Shown here piece after piece: positions 1-9,456 of a DNA stretch of 64,000 nucleotides. Below the pieces are notes generated by a model. The model did not search any database. It was not told the origin of the DNA and saw nothing but the letters and a program-made list of their open reading frames with translations. The stretch spans positions 2,356,001 through 2,420,000 of the forward strand of contig NZ_VIVQ01000001.1 of assembly GCF_007829035.1 (NCBI RefSeq), written 5' to 3'. Each line of letters starts with the position of its first letter. The stretch's first letter is position 1. The stretch is from Rudaeicoccus suwonensis (GTDB lineage Bacteria > Actinomycetota > Actinomycetes > Actinomycetales > Dermatophilaceae). Both the position numbers and the translations under genes were made by a program.

Positions 1-1
1 C

Positions 2-811
2 GTCGTGGGCTTCATGGCCTTCCTGTGGACCATGATGCTCACCGTCATCACCTGGGCCGAGGTCGCCGCCTCACACAGCCCCACCGGTTCGATGGAGGGC
101 AAGGAGGTGCGCTTCGGCGTCTGGGCGTCGGCTCTGTTCGCCAACTCGACCACCGCGACCTCGACGGGAGCGGTCAACTCATGGCACGAGTCGTACAGTC
201 CGATCGGCGGCGGCGGCACCATCGTCAACATGGCGCTGGGCGAGATCAGTCCTGGCGGTGTCGGCTCCGGCATGTATGGCGCGCTGGTGATCGCGATCCT
301 CACGGTCTTCATTGCCGGGCTCATGGTCGGCCGCACGCCCGAACTGCTCGGTAAGACGATCGGCCGCAAAGAGATCACGCTGGCGTCGCTCTACACCGTG
401 GTCACACCCGCGCTGGTGCTGATCGGCACAGCTGCGGCGCTGGTCGTCAAGAGCGCGAAGGCCGGTCTGCTCGCCACCGGGCCGCACGGCCTATCGGAGA
501 TGCTGTACGCCTACACCTCGGCGGCCAACAACAACGGCTCCGCGTTCGCCGGTCTAACCGCCGACCAGCCGTACCTGAACCTCACCCTGGCAGCAGCGAT
601 GTTCTTCGGCCGATTCGTGCCGATGATGCTGATTCTGGCTCTCGCCGGCGCCCTGGCGAAACAGAAGCGACGTCCCGCAGGCGACGGAACCATGCCCACC
701 CACACACCACTGTTTGCCGGACTGATGGTCGGCGTCGCGGTCCTGGTGACCGGGCTGACGTTCCTTCCCGCCATCGCGCTCGGCCCGCTCGCGGAGGCCT
801 TCCAGAAATGA
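2..811 (+). CDS. kdpA: Potassium-transporting ATPase subunit A, C-terminal part (5' cut by window)
   Basis: This is the potassium channel-like subunit of the high-affinity Kdp K+ pump in the cytoplasmic membrane. The reading frame is open to the window edge, so only about 269 C-terminal residues of a protein that is usually about 550 long are present. The NNNGSAFAG selectivity-type motif (around nt 520-550) and several hydrophobic membrane segments are visible. Its stop overlaps the kdpB start by 4 nt (ATGA), which fits translational coupling in a kdpABCDE operon. Any kdpF and the operon promoter would lie left of the window. Confidence 0.95.
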   Translation, partial: VVGFMAFLWTMMLTVITWAEVAASHSPTGSMEGKEVRFGVWASALFANSTTATSTGAVNSWHESYSPIGGGGTIVNMALGEISPGGVGSGMYGALVIAILTVFIAGLMVGRTPELLGKTIGRKEITLASLYTVVTPALVLIGTAAALVVKSAKAGLLATGPHGLSEMLYAYTSAANNNGSAFAGLTADQPYLNLTLAAAMFFGRFVPMMLILALAGALAKQKRRPAGDGTMPTHTPLFAGLMVGVAVLVTGLTFLPAIALGPLAEAFQK

Positions 812-2820
812 ACTCATTGATGTCCCTGGCGGCGCAGTCGATGCCCGATGCGCTGCGCAAGTTCAACCCGCGCCATCTGTGGCGCACCCCCGTGATGTTC
901 GTGGTCTGGGTCAGCGCGCTGCTGACCACGATCGAGGCATGTGTCCACCCGTCGTGGTTCGCCTGGCTCGTGGCGATCTGGCTGTGGGCGACGATCCTGT
1001 TCGCCAACCTCGCCGAGGCTGTCGCCGAAGGGCGTGGCAAAGCACAGGCGGAGACACTGCGCAAGACCCGCACGACCACCACCGCACGCCGGCTGCTGGA
1101 GGACGGCTCCGAGGAGCAGATCGCCGCAGCCGACTTGAAGCTGCACGACCGGGTGGTCGTCGAAACCGGCCAGGTGATCCCCGGTGACGGTGACGTCGTC
1201 GAAGGCATCGCGACCGTCGACGAGTCGGCGATCACCGGTGAGTCCGCACCGGTCGTGCGAGAGGCCGGTGGTGACCGATGCGCGGTCACCGGCGGCACCA
1301 CCGTGCTGTCCGACCGCATCGTGGTGCAGATCACCTCCAAACCCGGTGAGACCTTCATCGACCGGATGATCGCGCTCGTCGAGGGCGCCGAACGGCAGAA
1401 GACCCCCAACGAGATCGCGCTCGGGATCCTGCTGATCGTGCTGACGATCGTCTTCCTGCTGGCTGTCGGCACCATCCCTCCGCTCGCAGGGTTCAACGGT
1501 CACAAGCCGTCCGTCATCGTGTTGGTGGCGCTGCTCGTCTGTCTGATCCCCACCACCATTGGCGCCCTGCTGTCCGCGATCGGCATTGCCGGTATGGACC
1601 GCCTCGTGCAGCGCAATGTGCTGGCGATGTCCGGGCGCGCGGTCGAGGCCGCCGGTGACGTGTCGACGTTGCTGCTGGACAAGACGGGCACCATCACCCT
1701 GGGTAACCGTCAGGCCAGCGACATCGTGGTCGTCGGCGAGGGCGACAAGACCGAGGTCTACGAGCTGGCCCACCTGTCCTCGCTCGCCGACGAAACACCC
1801 GAAGGCCGCTCGATCGTCGACTGGACGGCCAAGGAGCTCGGTCACACCTCCGAGTCACCGAAGGATGCCGAGGTGGTGCCGTTCACGGCACAGACCCGGA
1901 TGAGCGGCCTCGATCTGGCCGATGGCACCGAACTGCGTAAGGGCGCCGCCAACTCGGTGGCAAAGCTGGTGCGCGACTCCGGCGGCCGAGGGGCCGACCA
2001 GGCGCTGGAGATCGCCGACACCATCAGCGAGAGCGGTGGCACGCCACTGGTCGTCGCCATACGTCGTCCCGGTGGTCCCGTCGACGCGGTCGGCGTCATA
2101 CATCTCAAGGACGTCATCAAGCCCGGCATGGTGGAACGCTTCGGCGAGCTTCGTCGGATGGGCATCCGGACGGTCATGATCACCGGTGACAACCCCAAGA
2201 CGGCGAAGGCGATCGCCGACGAAGCGGGAGTCGACGACTTCCTGGCCGAGGCCACCCCCGAGGACAAGATGCGCCTGATCAAACAGGAGCAGGAGGGCGG
2301 CCGGCTCGTTGCGATGACCGGTGACGGGACCAACGACGCCCCTGCGCTGGCACAGGCCGACGTGGGTGTCGCCATGAACACCGGAACCTCCGCAGCCAAG
2401 GAGGCCGGCAACATGGTCGACCTCGACTCCGACCCGACGAAACTGATCGACATCGTCGGTATCGGCAAGCAGTTGCTGATCACCCGTGGAGCGCTCACGA
2501 CGTTCTCGATCGCCAACGACCTCGCGAAGTACTTCGCGATCATCCCGGCGATGTTCGTCACGAGTTACCCGGGCCTCTCGAAGCTGAACATCATGCACCT
2601 GCATTCGTCGAACTCGGCGATCCTGTCGGCGGTCATCTTCAACGCGCTCGTCATCGTTGCGCTGATCCCGTTGTCACTCAAGGGTGTTCGCTACCGCCCG
2701 GTGCGTGCCGAGCAGATGCTGATGCGCAACATCCTGATCTACGGCGTCGGTGGCGTGATCGCACCGTTCGTCGGTATCAAGCTCATCGACCTTCTCGTCC
2801 AGTTCCTCCCAGGGATGTGA
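808..2820 (+). CDS. kdpB: Potassium-transporting P-type ATPase subunit B
   Basis: KdpB is the ATP-hydrolysing subunit that energises K+ uptake through KdpA. The 670-residue protein has the P-type ATPase hallmarks: the TGES actuator loop (near nt 1240), the phosphorylation motif DKTGT with the acceptor at Asp291, a KGA nucleotide-binding motif, and the hinge motif [10 protein letters not shown] (near nt 2320-2350). Membrane segments flank these domains. Length is normal for the family. It overlaps kdpA by 4 nt and is followed by kdpC after 3 nt, so the three pump subunits are one transcription unit. Confidence 0.97.
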   Translation: MNSLMSLAAQSMPDALRKFNPRHLWRTPVMFVVWVSALLTTIEACVHPSWFAWLVAIWLWATILFANLAEAVAEGRGKAQAETLRKTRTTTTARRLLEDGSEEQIAAADLKLHDRVVVETGQVIPGDGDVVEGIATVDESAITGESAPVVREAGGDRCAVTGGTTVLSDRIVVQITSKPGETFIDRMIALVEGAERQKTPNEIALGILLIVLTIVFLLAVGTIPPLAGFNGHKPSVIVLVALLVCLIPTTIGALLSAIGIAGMDRLVQRNVLAMSGRAVEAAGDVSTLLLDKTGTITLGNRQASDIVVVGEGDKTEVYELAHLSSLADETPEGRSIVDWTAKELGHTSESPKDAEVVPFTAQTRMSGLDLADGTELRKGAANSVAKLVRDSGGRGADQALEIADTISESGGTPLVVAIRRPGGPVDAVGVIHLKDVIKPGMVERFGELRRMGIRTVMITGDNPKTAKAIADEAGVDDFLAEATPEDKMRLIKQEQEGGRLVAMTGDGTNDAPALAQADVGVAMNTGTSAAKEAGNMVDLDSDPTKLIDIVGIGKQLLITRGALTTFSIANDLAKYFAIIPAMFVTSYPGLSKLNIMHLHSSNSAILSAVIFNALVIVALIPLSLKGVRYRPVRAEQMLMRNILIYGVGGVIAPFVGIKLIDLLVQFLPGM

Positions 2821-2823
2821 CCC

Positions 2824-3396
2824 ATGTCCACTTCATCGCTCTCCATCGGCCGCCAGTCGTTCGCGGCACTGCGGATCTTCGTGGTGCTGACCGTGCTGGT
2901 CGGCGTGATCTACCCGGCGGCCGTCTGGGGTGTTGGACGCATCGCGTTCCACTCCCAGGCAACCGGCTCGCTGATCACCCGTGACGGCAAGGTCGTCGGA
3001 TCGTCGCTGCTGGGACAGCAGTTCACCGGTCCGCAGTGGTTCCAGGGCCGTGCGTCCGCCTCGAACTACGCCGGCAACGCCAGCGGCGGCTCCAACCTGC
3101 CTGAGGACGACAAACGCCAGCAGCAGGCGGTTGCTCAACGCAGAGCCGCGTTGAGCTCGCTGGGTGGGAAGATTCCGCCCGACGCGCTCACCGAGAGCGC
3201 GAGCGGCCTCGATCCCGACATCTCCCCCGCCTACGCCCAGCTGCAGGCCCCTCGTGTCGCCAAGGCCCGCGGCCTGAGCCTCGCGGTTGTCGAGCACCTG
3301 ATCAGCGAATACACCCAGGGCCGCGACGCCGGGTTCCTCGGCGACCCGCGAGTCAACTTCCTCGAGTTGAATCTGGCGCTGCAGAAGCTGCAGTAA
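2824..3396 (+). CDS. kdpC: Potassium-transporting ATPase subunit C
   Basis: KdpC is the single-span subunit that stabilises the Kdp pump and promotes ATP binding by KdpB. The 190-residue protein has one N-terminal membrane segment (residues about 15-38) and the family region with LLGQQFTGPQWFQGR followed by ASxYxxxxSGGSN. Its length is typical. The last base of its TAA stop is the A of the kdpD ATG (TAATG), linking pump and sensor genes in one operon. Confidence 0.96.
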   Translation: MSTSSLSIGRQSFAALRIFVVLTVLVGVIYPAAVWGVGRIAFHSQATGSLITRDGKVVGSSLLGQQFTGPQWFQGRASASNYAGNASGGSNLPEDDKRQQQAVAQRRAALSSLGGKIPPDALTESASGLDPDISPAYAQLQAPRVAKARGLSLAVVEHLISEYTQGRDAGFLGDPRVNFLELNLALQKLQ

Positions 3397-6008
3397 TGAG
3401 CCCGGACGACACCGAAGTGGCCCCGAGGCAGCACAATCGACGTATGTCGCGCGGCCGTCTTCGTATCTACCTCGGCGCCGCTCCCGGTGTCGGCAAGACA
3501 GTCAAGATGTTGCAGGAGGGCCGACGACGACAGGAACGTGGCACCGACGTCGTCGTCGGCCTGGTCGAGACGCACGGCCGTGAGTACACCGTCGAACAGC
3601 TCGACGGCCTCGAGGTGCTCCCCCGCCGCGAAGTGGTGCAGAGCGGGGCCCACCTGTTCGAACTCGATGTCGAGTCGGTGCTGCGGCGCCGACCCGACGT
3701 CGTGCTCGTCGACGAGCTCGCGCACCGCAATGCCGCCGGCTCGGAGCACGAACGTCGCTGGGAGGACATCGACCAGCTTCTCGCCGCCGGCATCGACGTG
3801 GTTTCGACGGTCAACGTGCAACACCTGGAATCGCTCAACGACGCGGTCACCCAGATCACCGGGATCCGCCAGCGCGAGACCGTCCCCGACGCCGTGGTCC
3901 GCTCGGCCGACCAGATCGAACTGGTCGACATGAGCCCGGAGGCACTACGCCGCCGGCTGGCCCACGGCAATGTGTACGCCGCAGAGAAGGTCGACGCTGC
4001 GCTCAGCAACTACTTTCGGGTCGGCAACCTGTCCGCCCTGCGCGAATTGGCGCTGCTGTGGATGGCCGACCGCGTCGAGGAGGCGCTCGCCGACTATCGC
4101 GACGATCACGACATCAGCTCGACCTGGCCGGTGCGTGAGCGTGTCGTGGTCGCCCTGACCGGTGGCCCCGAGCAGGAGACCCTCTTGCGCCGTGGAGCTC
4201 GCATCGCGGCCCGCGGCGCCGGTGGCGAGCTGTATGCCGTCCAAGTGGTTCCGGACACCGGATTGCGTGATGTGCCACCGGAGCTGGCGACGTCGGCGCG
4301 ACAGCTCACCGAGGAGCTCGGTGGATCGATGCACACGGTCACCGGCAACGACGTCGGTGAGGCCATCCTCGAGTTCGCCCGCGGCGTCAACGCCTCGCAG
4401 ATCATCGTCGGCGCGAGCCGGCGACGTCGTTGGCAGCGACTGCTCGGCCGCGGCGTCGGCGACACCGTCGTCGACGGATCCGGGGACATCGACGTGCTCA
4501 TGGTCACCCACGCTCTTGCACATGGCGGGCGGACGCCGATGCGCGACTGGTCCGGACTCGGCCGAGAACGCACCATTGCCGGATGGCTGCTGGCGACGGT
4601 CGGGCTCGCGGTGTTCACCGCCTTGCTGGACCTCAGCCGGCACTGGCACTCGTTGCCGTTGGAGGTGCTGCTCTACCTGGCCTTCACCGTGATCACCGCC
4701 ATCGTCGGAGGCCTGTGGCCGGCGCTGGCCGCCGCGGTGCTGGCCAGCCTGGCCCTGAACTGGTTCTTCACGCCTCCCGTCGGCACGCTGACGATCAATC
4801 AGCCGCAGAACGCCGTCGCGCTCCTGGTGTTCATCGTCGTAGCGGCATCGGTTGCCTCGGTGGTTCACCTGACCGCTCGACGCACCGCGCAAGCCGTTGT
4901 CGCCGAACGAGATTCGCGAGTTCTCGCCGAACTCACGCACTCATTGCTCGCGGTCCAGGACCAGCTACCCGCGCTTCTGGACCAGGCGCGCGACATCTTC
5001 GGCGCGAGTGGTGCAGCGCTGGTGCGCACCACCACATCCGGCAGTCTCGGCGAGGCCGTCATCGTCAGCGGCGCCGTACCGCTGGATCAGCCGGGTGCCC
5101 ATCTGACGCGGGCACCCGTCGACGACACCCACCAGTTGGTCATCTCCGGCGATGTCGCCGAGGCGAACCAGCGCCGGCTGGTCGAGGCCTACGCGAGCGT
5201 TGCCACCGCGATCCTGCGGCGCAACGAGTTGGCCAAGCAGGCCGCAGCCGCGTCCTCGCTGGCCAAGGACAACCGTTCCCGGGCCGCCTTGCTTGCGGCG
5301 GTGTCCCATGATCTGCGCACACCCCTTGCCGCCATCAAGGCGGGCGTCTCGAGCCTGCGCAGCACCGACATTCAGCTCACGCCGGCCGACCAGGGCGAGT
5401 TGCTCGAAACCGTCGAGGAGTCCGCCGACCGGCTCGACTCGCTCATCGAGAACCTGCTCGACATGTCGCGGATCAGTTCGGGCAACATCACCGCCCGCAC
5501 CGATGACCTGCAGGTGGCGGACCTGCTGTCGGCGACCCTGCACACCGTCAGCGAACCGCGACGGGTGCGCGTGTGGGTACCCGACCCGCACATCAGCTGC
5601 CGCGCCGATCCGGGACTGACCGAACGTGTCGTCGCCAACCTGGTCGAGAACGCGCTGCGCTACTCCCCCGGCCGGCAGGAGGTGGTCGTCGCCGCCGAAC
5701 GGCTCGGCAGCGTCGTCCAGATTCGCGTGATCGACCGCGGTCCGGGCGTGCCGGAGAACGAACGCACCGGCATCTTCGCCCCGTTCCAGAGGTATGGCGA
5801 CAGTCCCCGCGGCAACGGCGTCGGACTCGGCCTGGCCGTGGCGAAAGGACTGACCGAGGCGATGGACGGCACACTGACCGCGGAGGACACTCCCGGCGGC
5901 GGTCTGACGATGTGCATCCAGTTGCCCTCCGACGACCCGCACCGGACTGCCTTGCTGCAGGGCGACTCCGATCTGAATTCCGCCGAAGATCAAGGAGTTT
6001 CACCGTGA
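3396..6008 (+). CDS. kdpD: Osmosensitive K+ channel sensor histidine kinase KdpD
   Basis: KdpD senses potassium limitation and phosphorylates KdpE. The 870-residue protein has an N-terminal KdpD domain with a Walker A-like GAAPGVGKT near residue 28, a universal-stress-like cytoplasmic domain, four closely spaced membrane segments (about nt 4570-4880), a GAF-like region, and a kinase core with the phospho-acceptor His638 in AVSHDLRTPLAAI, an N box (NLVENALRYSPG) and G boxes (DRGPGVP, GVGLGLAVAKGL). It is a full-length enzyme. The stop overlaps the GTG start of kdpE. Confidence 0.96.
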   Translation: MSPDDTEVAPRQHNRRMSRGRLRIYLGAAPGVGKTVKMLQEGRRRQERGTDVVVGLVETHGREYTVEQLDGLEVLPRREVVQSGAHLFELDVESVLRRRPDVVLVDELAHRNAAGSEHERRWEDIDQLLAAGIDVVSTVNVQHLESLNDAVTQITGIRQRETVPDAVVRSADQIELVDMSPEALRRRLAHGNVYAAEKVDAALSNYFRVGNLSALRELALLWMADRVEEALADYRDDHDISSTWPVRERVVVALTGGPEQETLLRRGARIAARGAGGELYAVQVVPDTGLRDVPPELATSARQLTEELGGSMHTVTGNDVGEAILEFARGVNASQIIVGASRRRRWQRLLGRGVGDTVVDGSGDIDVLMVTHALAHGGRTPMRDWSGLGRERTIAGWLLATVGLAVFTALLDLSRHWHSLPLEVLLYLAFTVITAIVGGLWPALAAAVLASLALNWFFTPPVGTLTINQPQNAVALLVFIVVAASVASVVHLTARRTAQAVVAERDSRVLAELTHSLLAVQDQLPALLDQARDIFGASGAALVRTTTSGSLGEAVIVSGAVPLDQPGAHLTRAPVDDTHQLVISGDVAEANQRRLVEAYASVATAILRRNELAKQAAAASSLAKDNRSRAALLAAVSHDLRTPLAAIKAGVSSLRSTDIQLTPADQGELLETVEESADRLDSLIENLLDMSRISSGNITARTDDLQVADLLSATLHTVSEPRRVRVWVPDPHISCRADPGLTERVVANLVENALRYSPGRQEVVVAAERLGSVVQIRVIDRGPGVPENERTGIFAPFQRYGDSPRGNGVGLGLAVAKGLTEAMDGTLTAEDTPGGGLTMCIQLPSDDPHRTALLQGDSDLNSAEDQGVSP

Positions 6009-6709
6009 CGAAGGTACTGGTCGTCGACGACGAGCCGAGCCTGGTGCGCACCCTGAGCATCAATCTGCGCGCCCGCGACTACCAGGTCGAGCACGCCTTC
6101 GACGGCCGCAGCGCCTTGCAGAGCATCGCCGAGGACTGCCCCGACGTGATCGTGCTCGACCTCGGCCTGCCGGACATCGACGGCGTCGAAGTGATCCGGC
6201 GGGTGCGTGCCACCAGCGAGGTGCCGATCATCGTGCTGTCCGCACGTCACGACTCCGACGACAAGGTCGAGGCACTGGACTGCGGCGCCGACGACTACGT
6301 CACCAAGCCGTTCGGCATGGACGAACTGCTCGCGCGCGTGCGCGCCGCCGTCCGGCGCCACACGCCGGCGACCAGTCATGCTCCCGCCATACACACCCCG
6401 GATTTCGCGCTCGACTTCGCCGAGCGGATCGCCATACGCGACGGGGTGCAGGTGCGGCTGACTCCGACCGAGTGGCACTTCCTGGAGGCCCTGGCGGTCC
6501 AGCCCGGCCACTTGGTCACCCAGGCCGACCTGCTGCGCGAGGTGTGGGGCGCGGGCTATGAGAAGGAGACGCACTACCTGCGGGTGTATGCCGGTGGCCT
6601 GCGCCGCAAGCTGGAACCAGATCCGGCGCACCCTCGCTACCTGGTGACCGACCCGGGCATCGGCTATCGCCTGCTCACCGGCACCACCGAGCGCCGACCT
6701 CAGCACTGA
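6005..6709 (+). CDS. kdpE: KDP operon response regulator KdpE (OmpR family)
   Basis: This is the DNA-binding partner of KdpD and is expected to activate the kdp operon under low K+. The 234-residue protein has a receiver domain with phospho-acceptor Asp52 (VLDLGLPDIDG), the conserved Thr/Ser and Lys (VTKPFGMDELLARV), and a C-terminal winged-helix domain (LTPTEWHFLEAL, HYLRVYAGGLRRKLEPDP). The GTG at 6005 is chosen because it overlaps the kdpD stop (GTGA) and begins directly with the receiver core; the frame is open further upstream only because it shadows kdpD. Confidence 0.95.
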   Translation: MTKVLVVDDEPSLVRTLSINLRARDYQVEHAFDGRSALQSIAEDCPDVIVLDLGLPDIDGVEVIRRVRATSEVPIIVLSARHDSDDKVEALDCGADDYVTKPFGMDELLARVRAAVRRHTPATSHAPAIHTPDFALDFAERIAIRDGVQVRLTPTEWHFLEALAVQPGHLVTQADLLREVWGAGYEKETHYLRVYAGGLRRKLEPDPAHPRYLVTDPGIGYRLLTGTTERRPQH

Positions 6710-6998
6710 ATCACGCTCCGTCACGGACCGTGGCTTTGTTCCACACCGCTGTGCATCTGTGCTGCCTTCCGGCGTCAAACCGAGGTTTTCGCAGCATCGG
6801 ATTCTGCTGTCGCACGACCTTCCCGCCAGCCGGTGAGGTCCCGCAGGTCGCTCGATAGCACGCCGATGTAACGTGGAAGGCTGCACCAGCGCACGAGCGC
6901 CAGGTCGCGGCGTCCCGTCATACGCCGCGGCGTAGACGACGAAAAGCCTGGCGCCGCAGGCCTTTCGGCCTTTGCCGGCGTAGGCGGCGAGGAGCACG
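6710..6998. other. Intergenic region after kdpE
   Basis: A 289-nt stretch without a supportable gene. A short GGCC-TTTC-GGCC inverted repeat lies near 6958-6970. A GAGGAG ribosome-binding site sits directly before the MFS gene start. I see no clear terminator T-run and no recognisable promoter. Confidence 0.4.
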
Positions 6999-8396
6999 AT
7001 GATGCGAGCACACGGGATGCGAGGACACGGACAGCGTCCTGACCACGACGCACCACTGACACCGAAGTCGAGACACTTTCTGCGACGGCTGACCTTCGCC
7101 ACCGGCGGCGGGATGTTCATCGACGGATTCGTGTTTGCGACTTTCGCCGCCGCGATGGCCGGCAAGGCCCACGAAGCTCTCGGTGTGACCGGATTCTGGG
7201 ATCAGGCGATCTCGGCGTCGGTGCTGATCGGCACCTTCTTCGGCGGGCTGGTCCTGGGCTACATCACCGACCGGATCGGTCGGCGACCGATGTTCACCTT
7301 CGACCTGATCCTGTTCTCCACCTGCGCGCTGCTGTTGTTCTTCGTGACCGCCGCCTGGCAGGTCTTCGTGCTCGGTGTCCTCATGGGGCTGGCAGTCGGC
7401 GCAGACTATTCGATCGGTTCGCCGTTGCTCGGCGAATTCTCCCAGTCCAAGAACCGTGGCCACTTCCTGGGCCTGCTGGAGATCAACTGGAACGTCGGCT
7501 ACGTCGTGGCTTATCTCATCGGCTACCTGATCAACACCTACGAACCCACCTGGTGGCGCGTCATTCTCGGCTGCAGCATCGTGCCGGCGCTGATCTCGTT
7601 GGTCGTCCGGCACGGTCTGCCGGAGTCGCCGCGCTGGCTGGTCAGCAAGGGACGTGAGCAAGAGGCTGTCGATATCTACACCGAGGAACTCGACCTGCGC
7701 AGCCCAGGCGACCTGCTTGAGGAGACTGTCGAGGACACCGACTACAGGGTGCTCTTCTCCGCCGAGTACATCCGGCGCACGCTGTTCGCCTCGCTGTCGT
7801 GGAGTGCGATCGTGATGCCCTACTTCGCACTCACGTTCTTCGGGCCGACGATCCTGCGCTCACTGGGCCTGGGTGACCAGTCACTGCTGGGCGCCCTGCT
7901 CGGCACTCTCACGGCGTTGGTCGGCGCACTGCTCTCGTGGCGACTGATCGACCGGGTCGGTCGGCGAGCCATGATCATCCCGCCGATGTTCATCTGCGGC
8001 TTCTTCCTGCTGCTCGCCGCGGCATACCAGCAACTACCCACGGCGATCGGCGTGCTCGCCTACTTCGGCTACCTGTTCTCTTACGGTGTCATGAGCATCA
8101 CGACCGGCATCTACCCGGAGGAGGTCTTCCCCAGCTCCGTGCGCGCGTCCGGGGTCGGCTTCTCCAGCTCGGTCAGCCGGATCGCCGCGGCCATCGGCAC
8201 GTTCGGGCTGCCGTGGGTGAACGACACCTTCGGCACTCCTGTCGTGCTGATCATCCTGGGCATCGTTTCGGTGCTCGGCGGTGTCATGTGCGTGGCGTGG
8301 GCGCCGGAAACCAGTGGTCTCGCGCTCACCGAGACCTCACACCGCACCGACCCGCATGCCTACAAGCGCTCAGCCAAGGTGCCTGCCTCAGCCTGA
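6999..8396 (+). CDS. MFS transporter (sugar/metabolite:H+ symporter type)
   Basis: A 465-residue major-facilitator carrier with 12 predicted membrane segments. The loop 2-3 signature is present in the first half (GYITDRIGRRPMF) and repeated in the second half (WRLIDRVGRRAMI), and the post-helix-6 motif PESPRWLVSKGR is typical of the sugar-porter/metabolite symporter branch that includes NiaP- and YdjK-like carriers. The ATG at 6999 follows a GAGGAG site by 4 nt; the next ATG at 7002 would be spaced better and may be the real start. Substrate cannot be read from the sequence. It stands alone between the kdp operon and an ABC exporter gene. Confidence 0.85.
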   Translation: MMRAHGMRGHGQRPDHDAPLTPKSRHFLRRLTFATGGGMFIDGFVFATFAAAMAGKAHEALGVTGFWDQAISASVLIGTFFGGLVLGYITDRIGRRPMFTFDLILFSTCALLLFFVTAAWQVFVLGVLMGLAVGADYSIGSPLLGEFSQSKNRGHFLGLLEINWNVGYVVAYLIGYLINTYEPTWWRVILGCSIVPALISLVVRHGLPESPRWLVSKGREQEAVDIYTEELDLRSPGDLLEETVEDTDYRVLFSAEYIRRTLFASLSWSAIVMPYFALTFFGPTILRSLGLGDQSLLGALLGTLTALVGALLSWRLIDRVGRRAMIIPPMFICGFFLLLAAAYQQLPTAIGVLAYFGYLFSYGVMSITTGIYPEEVFPSSVRASGVGFSSSVSRIAAAIGTFGLPWVNDTFGTPVVLIILGIVSVLGGVMCVAWAPETSGLALTETSHRTDPHAYKRSAKVPASA

Positions 8397-8490
8397 TCTG
8401 CTCGGGGCGTTCGAAGCTCGCCGGGCAGCGCCGGGCAGCGCCGGGAAATCAGATGCGCAGTGTCAGCAGGCGTGACTACCGTGGCGCCTG

Positions 8491-9417
8491 ATGAACTCCC
8501 TGATCACCGACGACGCGACCCGCCCCACCGGCAGTGCCGCCGATCAGGGTGCTGCTGCTGCCGATCCGGTGCGACCGCTGGACTGGCGGCGGCTGAAGGG
8601 CACTGCCAGCGCCGTCGCCATGACCGCATCGCTGATCGCCGCCCTGGGCCAGGCGTTCGGCACGGTGGTGGCCGGCTGGCTGGCCGATCACGCCACCGCT
8701 GCACTCGTCGGTCTGCTGGCGGCCTGCCTGCTCGGTTCCGGCGTGCTCGACGCCGTCGGGCGGCTCATCTGGGCCGGGGTCGTCGACCGGGCCGAGGGTG
8801 GTCTGCGCACCGACCTGCTCACCGCGACGATGCGCCAGCCGGTCGAGGCACTGACCGAGCAGGCCGTCGGCGAGATCCTCGACCGGGTCGACGACGACAC
8901 CCACGAGCTGGGCAACCTCAGCCGCGAGATCTTCTGGCGGCTGGCGCAGACGGTCTTCGCCGTCCCTGCGTTGTATGTCGTCGCCGGTGTCTCGTGGTGG
9001 CCGGCCTGGGTGCTGTTCCCGATCGCGGCAGTGCTGACCTTCGTGCTGATCCGCGGACCACTGCGCGAGATCGGCCTCCGCAAGGTGCTCGAAGAAGCTG
9101 CCTGGACCGATCACGCTGCCGCTCTCGAGGAAGCCGTCGCCGGTCGCGACGACCTGCGCACCAGCCTTGGCCAGGCTCACGCCATCCGTCGGCTGGCGAC
9201 GTTGTCCGCACTCATCCACCGGCGCTTCGCCGACGTCGTCATCCTCGAGGGCCGCACGGTGCGACGCTCCGGTCTGATGCTGCACTGTCTGCTGGTCGCC
9301 ACCGTCATCATCGGCGTCGGCATGGTGTCCTCGGGTGGTATGTCGGTGTCCGAATTGGTCACTGTCTTCCTGGCCGCGACGCTGTTCGTCGGGCAGGTCG
9401 ACCAGGCCAGCCGGTAG
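8491..9417 (+). CDS. Fused ABC exporter, N-terminal membrane part (ends at in-frame TAG)
   Basis: These 308 residues form the first transmembrane domain of an ABC exporter: six hydrophobic segments and the coupling-helix region, ending at a TAG codon at 9415-9417. The same frame continues without any shift into the nucleotide-binding part (9418-12114), so this is the front third of one large TMD-NBD-TMD-NBD gene split by a single amber codon. A TGG-to-TAG or CAG-to-TAG change would explain it. On its own this fragment has no ATPase domain and should not work. It could be a genuine pseudogene, a sequencing error, or a split gene with the downstream part re-initiating. Confidence 0.75.
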   Translation: MNSLITDDATRPTGSAADQGAAAADPVRPLDWRRLKGTASAVAMTASLIAALGQAFGTVVAGWLADHATAALVGLLAACLLGSGVLDAVGRLIWAGVVDRAEGGLRTDLLTATMRQPVEALTEQAVGEILDRVDDDTHELGNLSREIFWRLAQTVFAVPALYVVAGVSWWPAWVLFPIAAVLTFVLIRGPLREIGLRKVLEEAAWTDHAAALEEAVAGRDDLRTSLGQAHAIRRLATLSALIHRRFADVVILEGRTVRRSGLMLHCLLVATVIIGVGMVSSGGMSVSELVTVFLAATLFVGQVDQASR

Positions 9418-9456
9418 CTGCCCGATCTGCAAGCGGGGGTCGGAGCAATCATCCGG

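Noticed and set aside
9415-9417. TAG read as pyrrolysine
   Set aside because: No pyrrolysine genes or context are visible and ABC exporters do not use it; mutation or sequencing error is simpler.
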